DNA of 64,000 bases from Erythrocercus mccallii (lineage: Eukaryota > Chordata > Aves > Passeriformes > Dicruridae): NCBI GenBank assembly GCA_013397435.1, contig VZRG01000007.1:270847-334846 (forward strand), in the 5' to 3' direction. The position numbers and the translations under genes are program-made. Of this stretch, positions 1 to 13,549 are shown piece by piece. Positions within the stretch are counted from its first letter, which is position 1; every line of letters begins with the position of its first letter. The notes beneath the pieces are model-generated. The model made no database searches. It saw only the letters and a program-made list of their open reading frames with translations, and was not told where the DNA came from.

Positions 1-564
1 AAGTTTCTTACTGAATTAAACTAAAAAGTAAACAGTGGTGCAAATATTTGCAGCAGTGCCAAAACAGGAAAAAAATCAAAGGAAAAATATATGGTTGGAA
101 TCATTAAAATATTATGTTCAGGAGAAAAGAGAAAACACAAGGAAGAAAATTTTAGACAGAAATAAGAAGAGAGGGAAACTTCTCACCCCAGAAAACGCAG
201 GAGAAAAGAACAATACATTTTTAAAACCATCCCTGTGTCTCATTTCTCAAAAGTAAAGAAGTCATTTCTATCCACTTTTCTTCTCAAGATGATTATTCAT
301 GCTACATTCAAGACGTACCTAAATGCCTCTGCTGCATCCAATAGGATAGTGCAATTCTTCCAAAGAAAAAATGCTCTCTCTCTAAACTAAGATTGATGAG
401 CCAGTAGACTTTCTCAAACAATAAACAGTAAAATAAAAATAAGGGATCTGGTGTGTGATGTATTGTGGGAAATTATCTCAAGTCTCTACTATAAGTCCTT
501 CTAAGCTTATTCAATTTGTCGTTATCTAAAAATACTGAAATTGAATCAGAAAGGAGCCTAAATT
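1..564. other. AT-rich unique DNA, nothing recognised
   Basis: No gene, repeat family or RNA is recognised. The longest open frame (about 73 codons from position 35) is rich in Lys, Asn and Arg as expected of A-rich noncoding DNA and has no recognisable motif. Confidence 0.6.
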
Positions 565-700
565 CAGGCATTAGTTGGCATGTCACGCTTTTTCACCTGT
601 GAAATGGGGATCATATTCCTTTACTTCCTTCAGACTAAAATCATATATATTAAATATGTGTCATCTCAAGCAACACAATAAAGGAAATAACATTGCATTT
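565..700 (+). repeat. MIR-like ancient SINE remnant
   Basis: The stretch around 596-615 (CACCTGTGAAATGGGGATCA) matches the well-known conserved part of MIR-type SINEs, and an upstream GCATGTCAC resembles the preceding MIR segment. The match fades on both sides, so the boundaries are approximate. Degenerate MIRs are known in bird genomes. A chance resemblance is possible because only about 40 bases match well. Confidence 0.4.
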
Positions 701-774
701 AAAGTAGAGAGAAATGATGGAAGAAATCATTCAGATTTCACTAGGATTCACTTCCTTCTAGATATTAAGTCAGG

Positions 775-810
775 AGATGATAGATAGAGAGATGATAGAT
801 AGATAGATAT
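775..810. repeat. GATA microsatellite
   Basis: Imperfect GATA repeat (GATGATAGATAGAGAGATGA then four further GATA-like units). It is likely length-polymorphic. Confidence 0.9.
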
Positions 811-3030
811 GGGGTTTTTTACATGCCAGAGTCAATACAATCCATATATTTTGCCATTTTTTTTTTTAAGTGTATGTTTTAATTTTGAGCCTTTTTGGTT
901 TGATTTGCCATTCATTACACCTTGCATGTTGCCTAATCCTATCTCAGAAGTGTTAAATAGGATGAGCTTAATCTTTCTTTAGTTTAAAAAGTAAGAGCCT
1001 ACACATAGATAGCTGACCAGACTGCTTATGTTGGCAATGGGAACTGATGTTCAAGAGGACAATTTATCTTTTGTATCTTAGACAAACATCTTTTACAAAT
1101 TCCCATTGAGAGGTCTCCACCATGGACTACAGTAGGCCCACATAGCCATTTTTTGGTTAAACACCTAAGGTTTCAATACTAAAGTTAGGCAAAATGAATC
1201 CCTTGCCCTCAGGAAAAGAAAATCAGATTATTCAGAGTGCAGTCTTGAGAAGACAAGAGAGGAATACTTTGTGGATGAGACAGCATACAAGCAGAGTACA
1301 GAAACATCTTATGGTGCTGATGACTGAGCATTTCCAGGTCAATGGCAATGACCATGGCTGGATTTTTTTAATCTGAAAAATAAATTTCTTCCCAATGAAC
1401 TGAAAAGAGACCCTCAAAAATGATCCATGATAATTTATAGTAGGGGACAGCAAACCATTTGGGAGAGGCAGAAGATGGCTTGTGCTGTTTATATTTGTGT
1501 TTCATGGATAGAATCAATATTAGAACTGGAAGCATCATAGCCGATCCTCTGATCATATCACATATGCAAGGGAGGCTCACAGCAACAAAAGAACAGTTAA
1601 TAACCAATATTGATTCACTTTCCCTAATGCATGGACAAAAATATCATCAACAAGCTGGTCAACAGCCTGAAGCAATGAGCCCTATAATAGCCTACTAAGC
1701 AAAGAATAACACAAGAGTTCCTTTATTCATTCTGATGTCACATCAGTTGCATGCAATCCCATCAGAATGGATTTAAAGCAACAGATTTACAGGACAGCTT
1801 CTTTTGTGGGTGTCACACATGTGTCATGCCCCAACACTGTGCTGGCTTTAGAAGTTACTGAGCTGGCTTAAATAGTGATGGATTCTCCACCCCCACCCAT
1901 CTTTGTTGTTCTGTTCTCTGTTCAGTCACAAGAGCTGGCATTTCAGTTTTATTCTTTCTCTTTTATCAGGCTATTAAAAATAATATATCACAGCAATTAT
2001 GAAAGTTTTTTTGGTTTTGTTGCGTTAAGGATGATGCAAATGTAGAAAAGTATTTTGAGATAGAAACAATTCACCTAAGAGCCTTTCCCACCATGTTTAT
2101 TTCTCTCATTAAAATAAGTGATCATCCAGGGAGTGAACTAGAGCTACCCACAAAAGCCTATAGATCTCTCCTAGGTGAAGTCTTTACTAAGAGCAGCTAG
2201 ATAACACTTTTAAATTAAATGGTGCATAAAGGCAAAGCAAGCAGAAAAGATGAAATATTTTAATAACTCATTTCTAAAACTACCTTCAACTGAATAATAT
2301 GGCATAAGTCTAATCCTACAAACCTTCCAATGTAATTGCTATTTGTTTAATCTTCTAAAGAATCTAAATATACTATATTGGGAGGCTGAAGGGTTTTGGA
2401 GACGAAGTGAAGTGTTCTTTCTTTTTTTTCTTAATTTTAATCCCATTATAGGTTTTCCCTTCTATACAATATTCATTACCATAGTATCCAAGCTTGTGAG
2501 CATCACAAGAATGTTTTTATGATTAAATGTTTTTGATTTTTTCCTAGTGAGAAGTGTATGTGGTGTTGAAGCTGGGAAATTTGAATAGAGAACAAGCATC
2601 CAAATCCAAATTTATCCATGGTAAATTACAGATTTTTAGTTACTTCCCATGAGAAAACTTGAGGGCTTTGATGAAACTTGGATCTAAAGTAAAAAAAGCT
2701 TGTGTTTTGAACCCCTCCTATCTATCTTAAATAAAAAGATGGTTTTTACAGCTGGTTTTTTCTCTAGAAAACTTCAGACATCAATGAAGGTGACAGAGAA
2801 ATGTCCATTTCATGGAATATGCATGGCTGTATAAATATTAAATATAAGTACTCAGCAGTGTGACATACATGAGTCATATACGCAAAAGTCTCACTAGCAA
2901 GCTAAAAATATCATTCTGGAATGATTCTGAACAGAAATTTGAGTGAAAGGATTGTTTTGTTCAAATTTCTCAGATACACAAGGCCAAAGAAACACAAATC
3001 AAGAAACTTTAAAGTGAACCTCATTGTCAT
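811..3030. other. Unique noncoding DNA
   Basis: About 2.2 kb with no recognised gene or repeat apart from short T runs (around 857-868 and 2420). Open frames here are below 82 codons, overlap on both strands and carry no family motif. Confidence 0.6.
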
Positions 3031-3490
3031 AAAATCCCAGAATCATTTAGGTTGGAAAAGAACTTTAATATCATTGAGTCCAATCATTATCCCAGCACTG
3101 CCAGCCTTAAGCCATGTCTGCAAGTGCCAAACCTACATGTCTTTTAAATACCCCAAGGGACTGTGACTCCATTACTTCCTGGGCAGCCTGTTCCAATGTT
3201 TCACAACCTTTTACCTATACAATTTTTTCCTAACATCCAATCTAAACCTCCCCTGGTGCAATTTTCCTCTGACCAAGAGGCCATTTCCTCTTGTCCCGTC
3301 ACTTGTCACTCGGAAGAAGAGACCAGCTCCCACCTGGCTACAACTCCCTCCCAGGAAATTACAGGGAGCCGGGCTTCTTCTTCTCCAGAGTGCAAAGTGC
3401 CAGATCCTGCAGCCACTCTTCATCAGGCTTGTGCTCTGGACCCTTCACCCTCTTTGTTGTCTTTCTTTGCAACACACTCCAGTGCTTGAG
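3031..3490 (-). mobile_element. CR1 LINE fragment (3' end)
   Basis: Reading on the plus strand, the block opens with CCCAGAATCATTTAGGTTGG, continues with a TCATTGAGTCCAATCATTA-like segment and then GGGCAGCCTGTTCCAATG, which is the reverse complement of a CR1 3' region. It runs to a GACCCTTCACC...CACTCCAGTGCTTGAG segment, also typical of CR1. The element therefore points left and is truncated at its 5' end (right side). The open frames across 3163-3527 are translations of this decayed copy and not genes. Confidence 0.9.
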
Positions 3491-6400
3491 AATCCACAGA
3501 ATAATTCTAAGAAAAGCAGTCCTGTAAAAATGGCAGCATGGAGTTCAGAAGTTTTCTCTCTGAAATTTCAGACCAAATCTGTTTTAGAGATTTGCTTAAC
3601 AGTTCCTCTCCCAGTTACTCTCCCAGCAGCAATTCTAAAAAATTACTGTGCATTTGAAGTCAACCTGGATCTTCCCTCTCTGCTGCATGACCATCAGTAA
3701 ATAATGTATGTGCAGAACTAATTAGATCTGTAATCAAATCCCAGTAATTCCACTTCCATCTATGTACATATTGAACTAGCACAACATCACTGCGTTGGAT
3801 ACAGTCTCTTGAGGCTATCTGATGGATCCTTTAATTAAAACTCAGAAAGCACTTCTAATGATAAATATACACAGAAAGGAGCAGAATCAAAATCTTTTCA
3901 TGGAGCTGTGCCACTTCTGGAGGATGAACATGAGTAGAACAAGCACTAGAGGCATATTTTTGCCACAGAAGTCAGCAGATAAAACTCTGAATACATATGG
4001 AACAGATCTAATAAGTTAAAAGTAACACTTTACTATTGTCACTTTGCAGAATGGAAAACTTTCAGAGCATATGCCCTAAGCTGTTTTCAAGAAATACTCT
4101 GGAGTGGTTAACAAATTAATTTTAGAAATGTCCAACAAGTGCTGTAGGATAGACAGGACTTCTTACATGATTTTGAAAGTATTCTTTTTATATTGTTTAC
4201 CACTTAAATAAGAAAGAGAAAAAGGAAATCATTACATTCTATACTCTGGTAAATGTACAGAGTCAGTCTCTTCTTTTCCAGTCTTGTTAAATTTTTGTAA
4301 CCACTACCAAAGAGGTCAAACAAAAATGGCATCTACAAAGACATGTTCTCTGGTATAAACCCACAGAAATGCCAATTTAGTGTAAAAGATCATCAGAACC
4401 ACCTGAAAATTGGAGGATCCAAGGACATATAGTTGCCTGTTCCTTTTTTCTATTTTACAGTTTCTATCATTGGGATATTAAAAAGCATCTTATTTTGTTC
4501 CGTTGTGTTGTGATAGCGGTGTCTGTGTTAAAACAAAAATAAAAATTCAGAAGCATGTTTTGATTTCAACCAAGACTATAACATGAGACTAGCCATACCC
4601 AGCCAGATTAAAGTTCTATCTTAATCATTCTCTGACATTGGACAGTAGTGCATGAGCAGCTGAAAATATAGAAAGCAATAAAATTATGGAATGTTATTTT
4701 CCAAGCATAATCACAAAACAGTAATTGTCTTTAGCATCTTAACCCCTGGAGATAGGAACTGAAAGCAACATACTTTCACACAGAAATACTAGTGGAAAAG
4801 TGAATAAGTAAATTGATTTGTGGGGTTTTTTTATCTGGAAAATTCAGAGACTGTAAAGATCTCAGGCATATTCCAAAATATGCCAAAAGCTCCCTTCCCT
4901 TGGCACGACAAAAAAGATCTTTCCTTTGCCACCCTGTTTTCCTTCCAGACAGACACACATTTTTTGTCAGCTGCCACCAGTAAGACTACTTACTTAGAAG
5001 AAAGGTTTGGTTCTTAAAAAAAAAAATAACCACCACAGCAGTTATTGAACTGAAGCTTTAGTGAAAATTCCCAGAGGAGACATTGCAAAGATCGAAGGTA
5101 GGCAAGCCTTATATTAAGTGATGGACAGTTTGATTAACTGACTTTTCACATGACACTACTCCTTTTCATTATTCTAAGAGAGGACCATTTCAACATGGCA
5201 CTCAAATGCCACTGTCATTTCTTTTCCAGGAATACCTTTGCACAGCAGTTTTCAACCTCTCTGATAACCCTCTGAGTCCCAAAGCATTACTATTTAACAT
5301 ATAACCTCTCATTTAGGTTGCCATAAGCAAGTACATTTGGGTTCCTGGTTAACCACCACCTTAACTGTTTTCAGTTTTCAGTATTTTCAGTGTTTGGGTG
5401 ACATAGATACAGAGGCTGCTTGAATCCCTTTTTCTCTCTTTAGATTGAGACCATCACAATTAAGAGAGTTCACCAACTCCATTATAACTGAACTATGGCT
5501 GAGACTCTTAAAGGCAATTGTAAAAATGCATACTTAGCCACCACTAAAAAGAGGAAGAAATTTCCTTAGATGGAAATTTCCAAAACATCATCCTTTTAAA
5601 CACAAAAAAGGCCAGATATTGTGGTTATGAATAGTTGTTGCTGGATTTTTGGAAAAGACCTATTCAATCTGAACACCTTTGACCAGTTACAACAATAGTT
5701 TACCCATGGAACTACATACAAATGTCAATGTATAATGCATTTACCTTTAGACTAGATATTCTCAGTTGTGACATTCACTTCCTGAAGCATTTTCAAAATC
5801 ATTACCAATTCCTCCCACAAGAATCTTTTTAAAATACTAGGAGAAAGTCAGACAGATTTGATGAAAACATAGCTGAATTTTTTTTTCAGGGATCTCCATA
5901 TCACAGCTTAATATTGTATAGATTGGATTCTCCAGAAAGATATTTGTTCTATAAAATGCAGTTTACAGTTTCTAGTCTTTTTATCTTTTTCAAGGGACAA
6001 GTTTATTTCCTGGTATATTTTTCAAAAGACTCATTAAGGGGAGATCCGTGGGGCTCAGAATGGTGATTCTAAAACTTCAAGCAACAAGAAAAGATTTTTT
6101 CCTGTCGTTTGTATCATTTTAATAATTTAAGAAAAAGAATGAAAGAAGCTTCATATTTACAATACAGGGATTGGATAATTATGTCTCATCAGATCCTATA
6201 TATTAATGTTGTAAGGGGAGGGGGGTCCTAACAGCATTTGGCAGGAGTAATGCAAGTCATATTAGAACTCAGTAATTATATTTATTTTGAAACTACTGTC
6301 TCAGAAACAACAAGGGATAACTAAAGTCTTGTAGACTTCTCTTGGATAAATGATAAAATTTAATGTCTGGCAAGGAAAGGGACACTTGCCATTTTCTGTA

Positions 6401-8100
6401 AAAGTGGAGTATATTAAGTGTAGCCTCAAAATTTAGCATTTTTTTTCCTCCCTACAAAGTTGGAACACTGTAGTACCTGCAAAGGAAATGCTCTTGTATG
6501 AAAGTTTATCAACAGTGGTGAAACAAAAGGGCCTTTGTTTTCTTGTTTTGAAAACTAAAAAATGAGATGTCTCTACTCGTGAGAAAAGGAAAAAAAGTAT
6601 TATCCTCATATTCAAACTTTGCTAGAGTTTAAGTATCCATAGTCTTCATGGTCTTTGGATAAGGCTGTATACAAACATCCAGAACTAGGATGATGGAGAT
6701 TTTTGGATACTTTGCTGCATTGCCCAGAACCAAATTGCACACAAGCAGTTGCTCCACATGCAGCCTTTGTGTACATAAGTGCTGCCTTTGTCTGGATTAC
6801 TCTCCTCATTGCTATCATGACAAAATGGGAGGCAACTGGAGGAAATTTAATTTATTCTCAGAACCCATATCTAGTACTTTGTATAATACACAGTTCTGAA
6901 ATAATCTAGCAGAAGGAAGAAGCTACACTAAAAAAAAAAAAAAAGGCAGACTTTTAGCAGCAGCAAACAAAAATCTCAAATACAGGTATGAAAACTATTT
7001 CTACTTCCTAGTTGAAGGTGCTCCATGCTTACAATTGCCTGCCTAAATATAGAATATATTACAGCAGCCTGATGTGGAAAACTTATAAGACTTGGGATAT
7101 GGTTTGGACAGTTTCAGATCACTCAGATTTAAGATTTACTCTTTTTGTTTCAAAATGCAGAATGGACTGGAAACCTTATAAGGGAGGCTGTTGACTTATG
7201 AGGCTTCTATTGCCAGTCTCAACTGAAACAAGGAAAGAAAGCTGAGGAAAACATGCAAAAAGAACATTCCACGTTGTGCTAAATATATGGTCCAAGCTTC
7301 TTTTGAAAAAAAAATAAATTCGGGGATCATACAGGTAAACTCTTTTTCCCCAGCTCTAGCACTGAAGAGAGATAAGATAGGAAGTGATCATATTTTACTT
7401 AAATAAACAAAGCTACTGTAATGAATAGTGTGCAATACAATTTAAAATGGCAATGCATTCCTTCAAAAGGATATTATTGAGCCATACAAAATCCTGATGG
7501 GAAAAATTCAGATCATTTGTAGATTCATAAACTGTCCGCAAATATCAAAAACAATCATGTCTTGATAAGTCAGCATCAGGACCAATACATAATCCTTTAA
7601 CACAGAAAAATGCCACAGATATGATATGGAAATTATTGAAGAACTACTAGAATTTGCTTGAAGAAGGAATGAGTGCTGCAGCCCAGCTGCAAGGCAATAA
7701 AGAATATGTCACCAGTTTCCTTAATGTAACAAAACTGCATTTACTAAATATTGTCCAATAAATATATGCAGTTGTTCATCTCATTTTCTTTTCAGTGTAT
7801 GACTTTGTCCCCTGGACGTCATTTTACCAATTCACGTAAAATAATGGGCTGTTTGTGCCCAAATCAATGCTGAAGTTAAAGCAGTCTTCTGGAACTATGG
7901 AAAGCAACATCAAAAGTTTAGAAAGTGATCCTCAAAATTACTGGAAAGGATTGGTACCCTGCCAATCAGTATCTTCTTCCTCCACCCTGTCTCAGGCCAA
8001 TGGAGGTCTGCATCTGAAGGTTTCAGTGTGCTTTACTCAATTGTGGTTGGAGCAGGAAGAAGTGAAAATTAAATGAGAGAGAACTACAGCACCAACTGCA
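3491..8100. other. Unique noncoding DNA
   Basis: About 4.6 kb without a recognised gene or repeat family. It contains short homopolymers, including a 15-base A run at 6930-6944, and a G-rich patch near 6214-6226. All open frames are under 75 codons. Confidence 0.55.
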
Positions 8101-8605
8101 GATTCACAGAATATGCTGAGTTGGAAGGGACCCACAAGGATCATAGAATCCAACCTTTATCCCTGCACAGGGCATCCCCAAGAGTCACACCACATACCTG
8201 AGAGCGTTGTCCTAATACTCTTGAGCTCTGTCAGGTTTGGTGCTGTGATGACTGACTGGGGAGCCTTTTCCAGTGCCCAGCCACCCTCTGGGTGAAAAAC
8301 CTTCCTGATACCCAACATAAACCTTCCCTGTCTCAGCTTCAAACCATTCCTTCAGGTCCTGTCACGAGTGTAGAGATCAGTGTCTGCCCCTTCTCTTCCC
8401 CTCTTGAGGATGTTCAAGATCACAGTGAGGTCTCCCCTCAGTCAGTCTCCTCCAGACTGAACAGACCAAGTGACCTCAGCTGCTCCTCATACAGCTTCCC
8501 CTCAAGGCCCTTCACCATCTTAGTTGCCCCCATTTGGACATTCTCCAATAACTTAATATCTTCTTATGTGTCACTGACCAAAACTGCACACAGTATTCAG
8601 AATGG
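8101..8605 (-). mobile_element. CR1 LINE fragment (3' end)
   Basis: Plus-strand text shows GAGTTGGAAGGGACCCACAA near the left edge, then CCTTCCTGATACCCAACATAA and a GTGAGGTCTCCCCTCAGTC segment, ending in AAAACTGCACACAGTATTCA. These are landmarks of CR1 in reverse complement. It is truncated at the 5' end (right side). The 108-codon frame at 8292-8618 lies within this copy and is not a gene. Confidence 0.92.
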
Positions 8606-10765
8606 AAATTCAAGGTAATTCTCCTGTTGCAAAATCCTTCAAATGAAAGGCATGGATTACAAAAAGCTAAGATGGATGATATATCCTTTTTTTTTTTTTG
8701 TACCTTATCATTTGAATGAGACCTCATTAGAGCAGTGACTGAGTGAATGGCACAAATTACCATAACCTTGAAGAAAGACCTTATCTTTGGTTCAGCATTT
8801 AGAGATCTAGACCAGTCTTTAATGTACAGATTAAGATCCCTCATGCTTAAGAACAGTTTACATGATGAGATAATCAACTTCAATACTCACAGCATTAATG
8901 TTTTGAAGTGGTAAGCTTTTTTTTTTCTTAAGCATAGTGGGGGAAAAAAACAGTATCCCAAATAGCCCTAAGGTTTAAAACTGGAGTGTTTTAATAAATT
9001 CATATGAGGCCATGCTGTCTCATGAGAGACATTGTCTCTGGACAGCCTTACACCTAAGTGATCTAAAGTGATACAGGTGTTAGATGACTCAGGGATACAA
9101 AACTTTCTCAGGATTCATAACTTTCTGAGAAAGATGGGCAGCAGTCTTGAAGGTACTTTACTGTGTGTCTGATTTAAATAGTGATGCAGCAGACCTAACC
9201 TCACATTAAAAATTGCTCCCACACTGATATCTCACTGACATGTCATCTTAAGGGCTGAACAACGTGGAGTGCAGGGGTTAATGCCATTCTGCCATCCTAA
9301 TCGTTGATTTATTTCTACATAAAATGTTATTGTTACCCAGAACAAGACTCAAGACTGAGAATCATGATCTGGAAAGGCTGCAAACTAAAATGATTTTGTC
9401 TAAAATTCTTTTTAATAACTTAGTAAAAGCAACTGAGTACCATACAAGTCAGCATTACTGATTTGGCATTAATGTTGAGTGTGAGTAAAAAAATCCCATG
9501 GAAACAAGAATCAAAGTTGTTTTGCAAACAATGTATTTTTTTTTTACTGAAAGTATAATAGCTACCCTTAGGGTTTGGATATTTTAGTTGATTTAGAAAA
9601 GGAAAAGTGAAAAGAATAAAGAGAGAGAGAGTCGCTTATGTTTTGACCTTAAAGAACAAGATTAATGAGGTGCAGTGAACAATGAAATGAAAACATTCCG
9701 TTTGGTCCAAGAAGCTACTTATTAGCTAGCAGAGTTAGGCAAAAGTGTGATAATTTTAAGATTTCAAAGAGGATGGAGAGTAAATGTATTCAATATTTTC
9801 AGTGGATTTTTTTCCCTTTGTTTTGGATTAATTAAGTCATTTTTTATTTTGCTATTTTCATATGTTTACATGAGAGCCTGCTTGGTTTTATTCTAAGATA
9901 ATTTTAAAAATGAAAGGTTTTAGAGATTCCTACTTCTTCCTTTCCATAGACCTGTTACTTCACTTTCAATTTTTAAAATATAAGGTGAGACACTTCAGCT
10001 ATCTAAAAACAACTTGTTTTTCTTTAAAGTAACAAGAGATTTTTGTAGAAGAGTTACTCTTTTTTAAAGCTGAGCTGCAAGAAAGTAATTTTTAAGTAGA
10101 AAAACTATAGCTGAAGAGTTTTCGAAGAACTTTTTAGTAGATCGTGACAAAAATAAGCCAAATGTCATCCCAATAATTTATATCATGCTGACTACATAAA
10201 TTCTAAATAATACATTGAGACACTATGAATGCTGTATCATTTAATGCCTGCTTTAAAAATATATTGCCTATCTATCTATCTATTGTTTGGATTCATTGCT
10301 GTCTTTTGCAAATTCAGATGCATTACACTACTTTTTAACTATTCTCCCTCTTCCCTAAAGTTCTTGTGAAGAGGAGAGAGAAAGCTCTTCTGACTGAACT
10401 TCTATTTTCCATGCTTTCTACTTAGGACAAACATTTGAATCCTGTCAGTACAACAAATATTCTCTTTGCTGTTTGTAGTGTACTGCCACTTATTAGTATA
10501 GCAGTTATTTTTTGAGAAGGAAAAAGAACAACAAATTTTGTAAAGATATTTCACTAAGTTGAAAACCATTCATAGGAGGATTTTCATTCTGAAGAGGAAC
10601 CTAAGACTAACAAGAACTTTGTAAATCTTTGTGTAGACTTCCAGTTCAAGATAAAAAGGTATCTATATTAACAATAGCTGTAGGGAACAGGTCGAGGATG
10701 ACTCTTCAATCAGGTTCTTCTGAAAAGCAGATGCCCAAGAAAGAATGTAAAGCACAGAACACCTG
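8606..10765. other. Unique noncoding DNA with small simple repeats
   Basis: About 2.2 kb without a recognised gene. It holds a 13-base T run at 8687-8699, a short GA repeat near 9619-9631 and a (TATC)4 microsatellite at 10269-10284. Much of it is A/T-rich. Confidence 0.55.
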
Positions 10766-11240
10766 GAATCATAGAATGGTTTGGGTTGGAGGGGACCTTA
10801 AAGATCATTTAGTTCCAACCCTCTGTCACAGGCAGGGACACCTTGCCCTAGGCCAGGTTGCTCAGAGCCCCATCCAGCCTGGCCTTGAACACTGACAGGA
10901 ATGGGGCATCCACAGTTTCCTTGGACTATCTGTTCCAGCCTGACCACTTCCACAGTAAGGAATTTCTTCCTAATATCTGATCTAAACCTACTCTCTTTCA
11001 GTTTGAATCCATTCCCCCTTGTCCTGTTACTATATGCCCTTGTAAAAAGTCTCTCTTCACCTTTCTTGTGGGCTCTTTTCAGGTATTGAAAGGCCACGTT
11101 AGGTTACCCTGGAGCTGTCTCTTTTCAGACTGAAAAATCCCAACTCTCTCAGCCTTTCCTCATAAGAGAGGCGTTCCATTCCTCTAATCATCTTGCTAGC
11201 CCTCGTCTGAAATTGCTCCAACAGATCTGTGTCTGTAGAT
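10766..11240 (-). mobile_element. CR1 LINE fragment, bird-typical 3' end
   Basis: The left edge shows AATCATAGAATGGTTTGGGT, then GGGGACCTTAAAGATCATTT, the reverse complement of the classic bird CR1 terminus. Other landmarks follow: CCAGCCTGGCCTTGAACACT, CTAATATCTGATCTAAACCT, CCCCCTTGTCCTGTTACTA and CTCAGCCTTTCCTCATAAGA. It matches expected CR1 better than most copies here and so is probably among the younger ones. The open frames at 10629-11097 are inside or overlap it and are not genes. Confidence 0.95.
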
Positions 11241-11329
11241 AAAACACTCCCTGAATACTCTTTCAGATTTGACAATTGTAATTTCTGGTTTTTTCTCTGT
11301 TTAGTTTTTTAACCCTTACAGCCCTAATC

Positions 11330-12280
11330 CTAAAATTTCACTCTGATCTCTAAAGATCATCCCAGAATATGTACAGTTTGGATCCTGTTTCCTCCATACA
11401 TCACTTTACACTTACATTGAATTTCACCTGCCATTTTAACCCAGCCACATAGCCTCATAAGGCTCTCCTGCAAATTTCTCAACAAGCTTTCTCTTTTTTT
11501 TGTTGCCTTGTTTACTTTAGTGTAGTTAGAAAAATTAATTGTAATATTATTCAGTACCTTTTCTGGATCATTTACATATGTGCTCAATAGCACAGTTCCC
11601 TACAGAGCATCATCAGTAACTTCTCTATGACAAGAAGCAGTGATTGACACCTTTTGTCTTTCCTACCTTTTGGCAATTTATATAAAGACGTTCATTGTTA
11701 TAGCTTCTTAATTTCCTTTTTTTTTCTTATGACTTCACAAACTGCCTTTTAGAAATGCAACTACTATGTTACAAGGGGAGTTTATCAACCAGAACTCCTT
11801 GACCACATGGCTGTTGATGTGAGTTTGTGAGGCTTGTGACATTTTTAATTATTTGTATTTTAAGCAAAAGCCAAGTTCATGGCTCCACGACTCCCATCTC
11901 TCAATTCTATAAGTTTCCTATTCTATTTCATTTTCTGTTCACTGGTATAGACAGATTTACATTTATCTCTCAAGATTAACATCCTGTAGTTCCCATGATC
12001 TCTCCTGGAGACCTTTAAAATTCTTTAAAAACTCTTAAAACCTGGTGTCACATTTGCCACCTTCCAGGCTTCCAGCAGTCTTAGACAAGAGCCAACACAC
12101 CCCAGCTCACAATTCTCACAATTCTACTATTTTATCCCTGACTTCAATTACAGTGTTAGGTCAGCACTTACTCCAACAATTTGTTCCATAACCCCTTCTT
12201 ATAGACATTTCAATTCCATAAAACAGTCCCTGACATGTCCCTGACCAAGATGAGTTGAGCTCTGAGCTCTCTGCCTCTCC
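11330..12280 (-). mobile_element. Ancient CR1/L3-like LINE, reverse transcriptase region remnant
   Basis: Plus-strand TTGAATTTCACCTGCCATTT, a CTGGATCATTTACATATGTG segment, GTGTCACATTTGCCACCTTC and CAATTTGTTCCATAACCCC are landmarks of old amniote CR1/L3-like LINEs in reverse complement. Reading the minus strand, a short open stretch at 11357-11593 retains a CKVMYGG motif, like the segment after the polymerase core in CR1 proteins. The copy is heavily decayed with many stops and small indels. It directly follows a younger CR1 in the same orientation, so the two may be separate insertions. Confidence 0.72.
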
Positions 12281-12539
12281 TCATGCTAGAGGTGAATGCA
12301 TTTTTTTAGCCTGCTTATGTCATTGAAATACAGTTTCCCAGGGATCCATGTAAGTTGGAAAAGATCCCATCAAAAGCAGAAAAAGCTATATAAATCTGTA
12401 AACCCACACACCAAGATCTAGTTTGACCTCTCAAACGGTGGTGTTTACTGCTCCCAAGCTATATAGGGTTGCTGTATCGCATGAGATTTTGTGCCCATAT
12501 AGATCACAGCATGACTCCCAAAGCACTGACCCCATCTGC

Positions 12540-12770
12540 TCCAGGTGTAACAGGATCTAAATGGACCAGAGAGGCATAGAAAGGGAAAGACAAAGAGGCA
12601 TAATCACCAATACTGTGTAACTGGAGGTATTTTTAGCTCCTATACAGATATCCAAATCCCTTTTGAAACTTTCTGAGCTCTTGACCTCCTTGACTTGCAG
12701 TGGCAATGAATTCTTCAGATCACATTTTGAATGAAAATGTGACTGGTGGCCAGAAACATTACTAAGCAGA
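12540..12770 (-). mobile_element. Ancient CR1-like LINE 3' remnant
   Basis: The segment CTTGACCTCCTTGACTTGCA followed by GTGGCAATGAATTCTTCAGA resembles the reverse complement of the 3' noncoding part of old amniote CR1 elements. In those, a motif like GTGGAACTCCTTGCCAGAGG precedes a region encoding or flanking the 3' tail. Identity is modest and the edges are uncertain. Confidence 0.5.
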
Positions 12771-13549
12771 ACAATCCCATCAGTTATAATTCAATAGGTA
12801 CAGTCCTACTGCTTAACCATTGACATTTCTATTTCTTTTATATAGGTATGTGGCAGCAACATTTCTCTGGAGCAAGGCTAAAATACAAAGGACACGCTTT
12901 TGAACATGACTTCTTAGGGTATTTAGCTGGAAATCCCTCGTTCCTTATGGCACCTGCAGATCTCAGTATTCCTTTTTACTTTCAGGTTTTTCCTAAGTCA
13001 AACTTTGCTTTCCCACAGGTGAAACATTTCATCTTAGTTTTATTCATTCTGCTTTTTTACAATCCATTAGCTTCCTTTCTGTCAATTATCAACAGGCTTT
13101 TTACATCTCTTAGTGCACAAATTAGTGCAGAGGAAATGTCACCAAAATTTCTAGAACAGGGAGACATCCAAAGCAATGAACAGACTCTCTAAAAAAAAGA
13201 GCCATTTGAGGAGTGCTTTTAGAAGGACCAGAATGTGACCAAGCTGATAATATAATATATAGGTAGAGTTGCTGTCTTGTGACTTTTAATACAGAAATGA
13301 GAACATGAATTAATTTCCTTGATCATATTGTTTCAATCTAAGGAAACCTGCAATAATTTACATAATTCCCATCTCCTCTCTTTCTGTAGGCAATTTAGGA
13401 CAATGTGTAATGCTTTTAATCAGTCTTTTATTAGTATCCTAAAAATGAAACCTTCCAAAAACAGGTTGTGAAGCAATATAAACTCATGTACAATTAGCTC
13501 AGTTTAAAAATGTTTTCTTCTAATGGGATTATGTTCTGTTAATGATCTT

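Noticed and set aside
3163..3527. Overlapping frames that look like small proteins
   Set aside because: They are translations of a reverse CR1 fragment.
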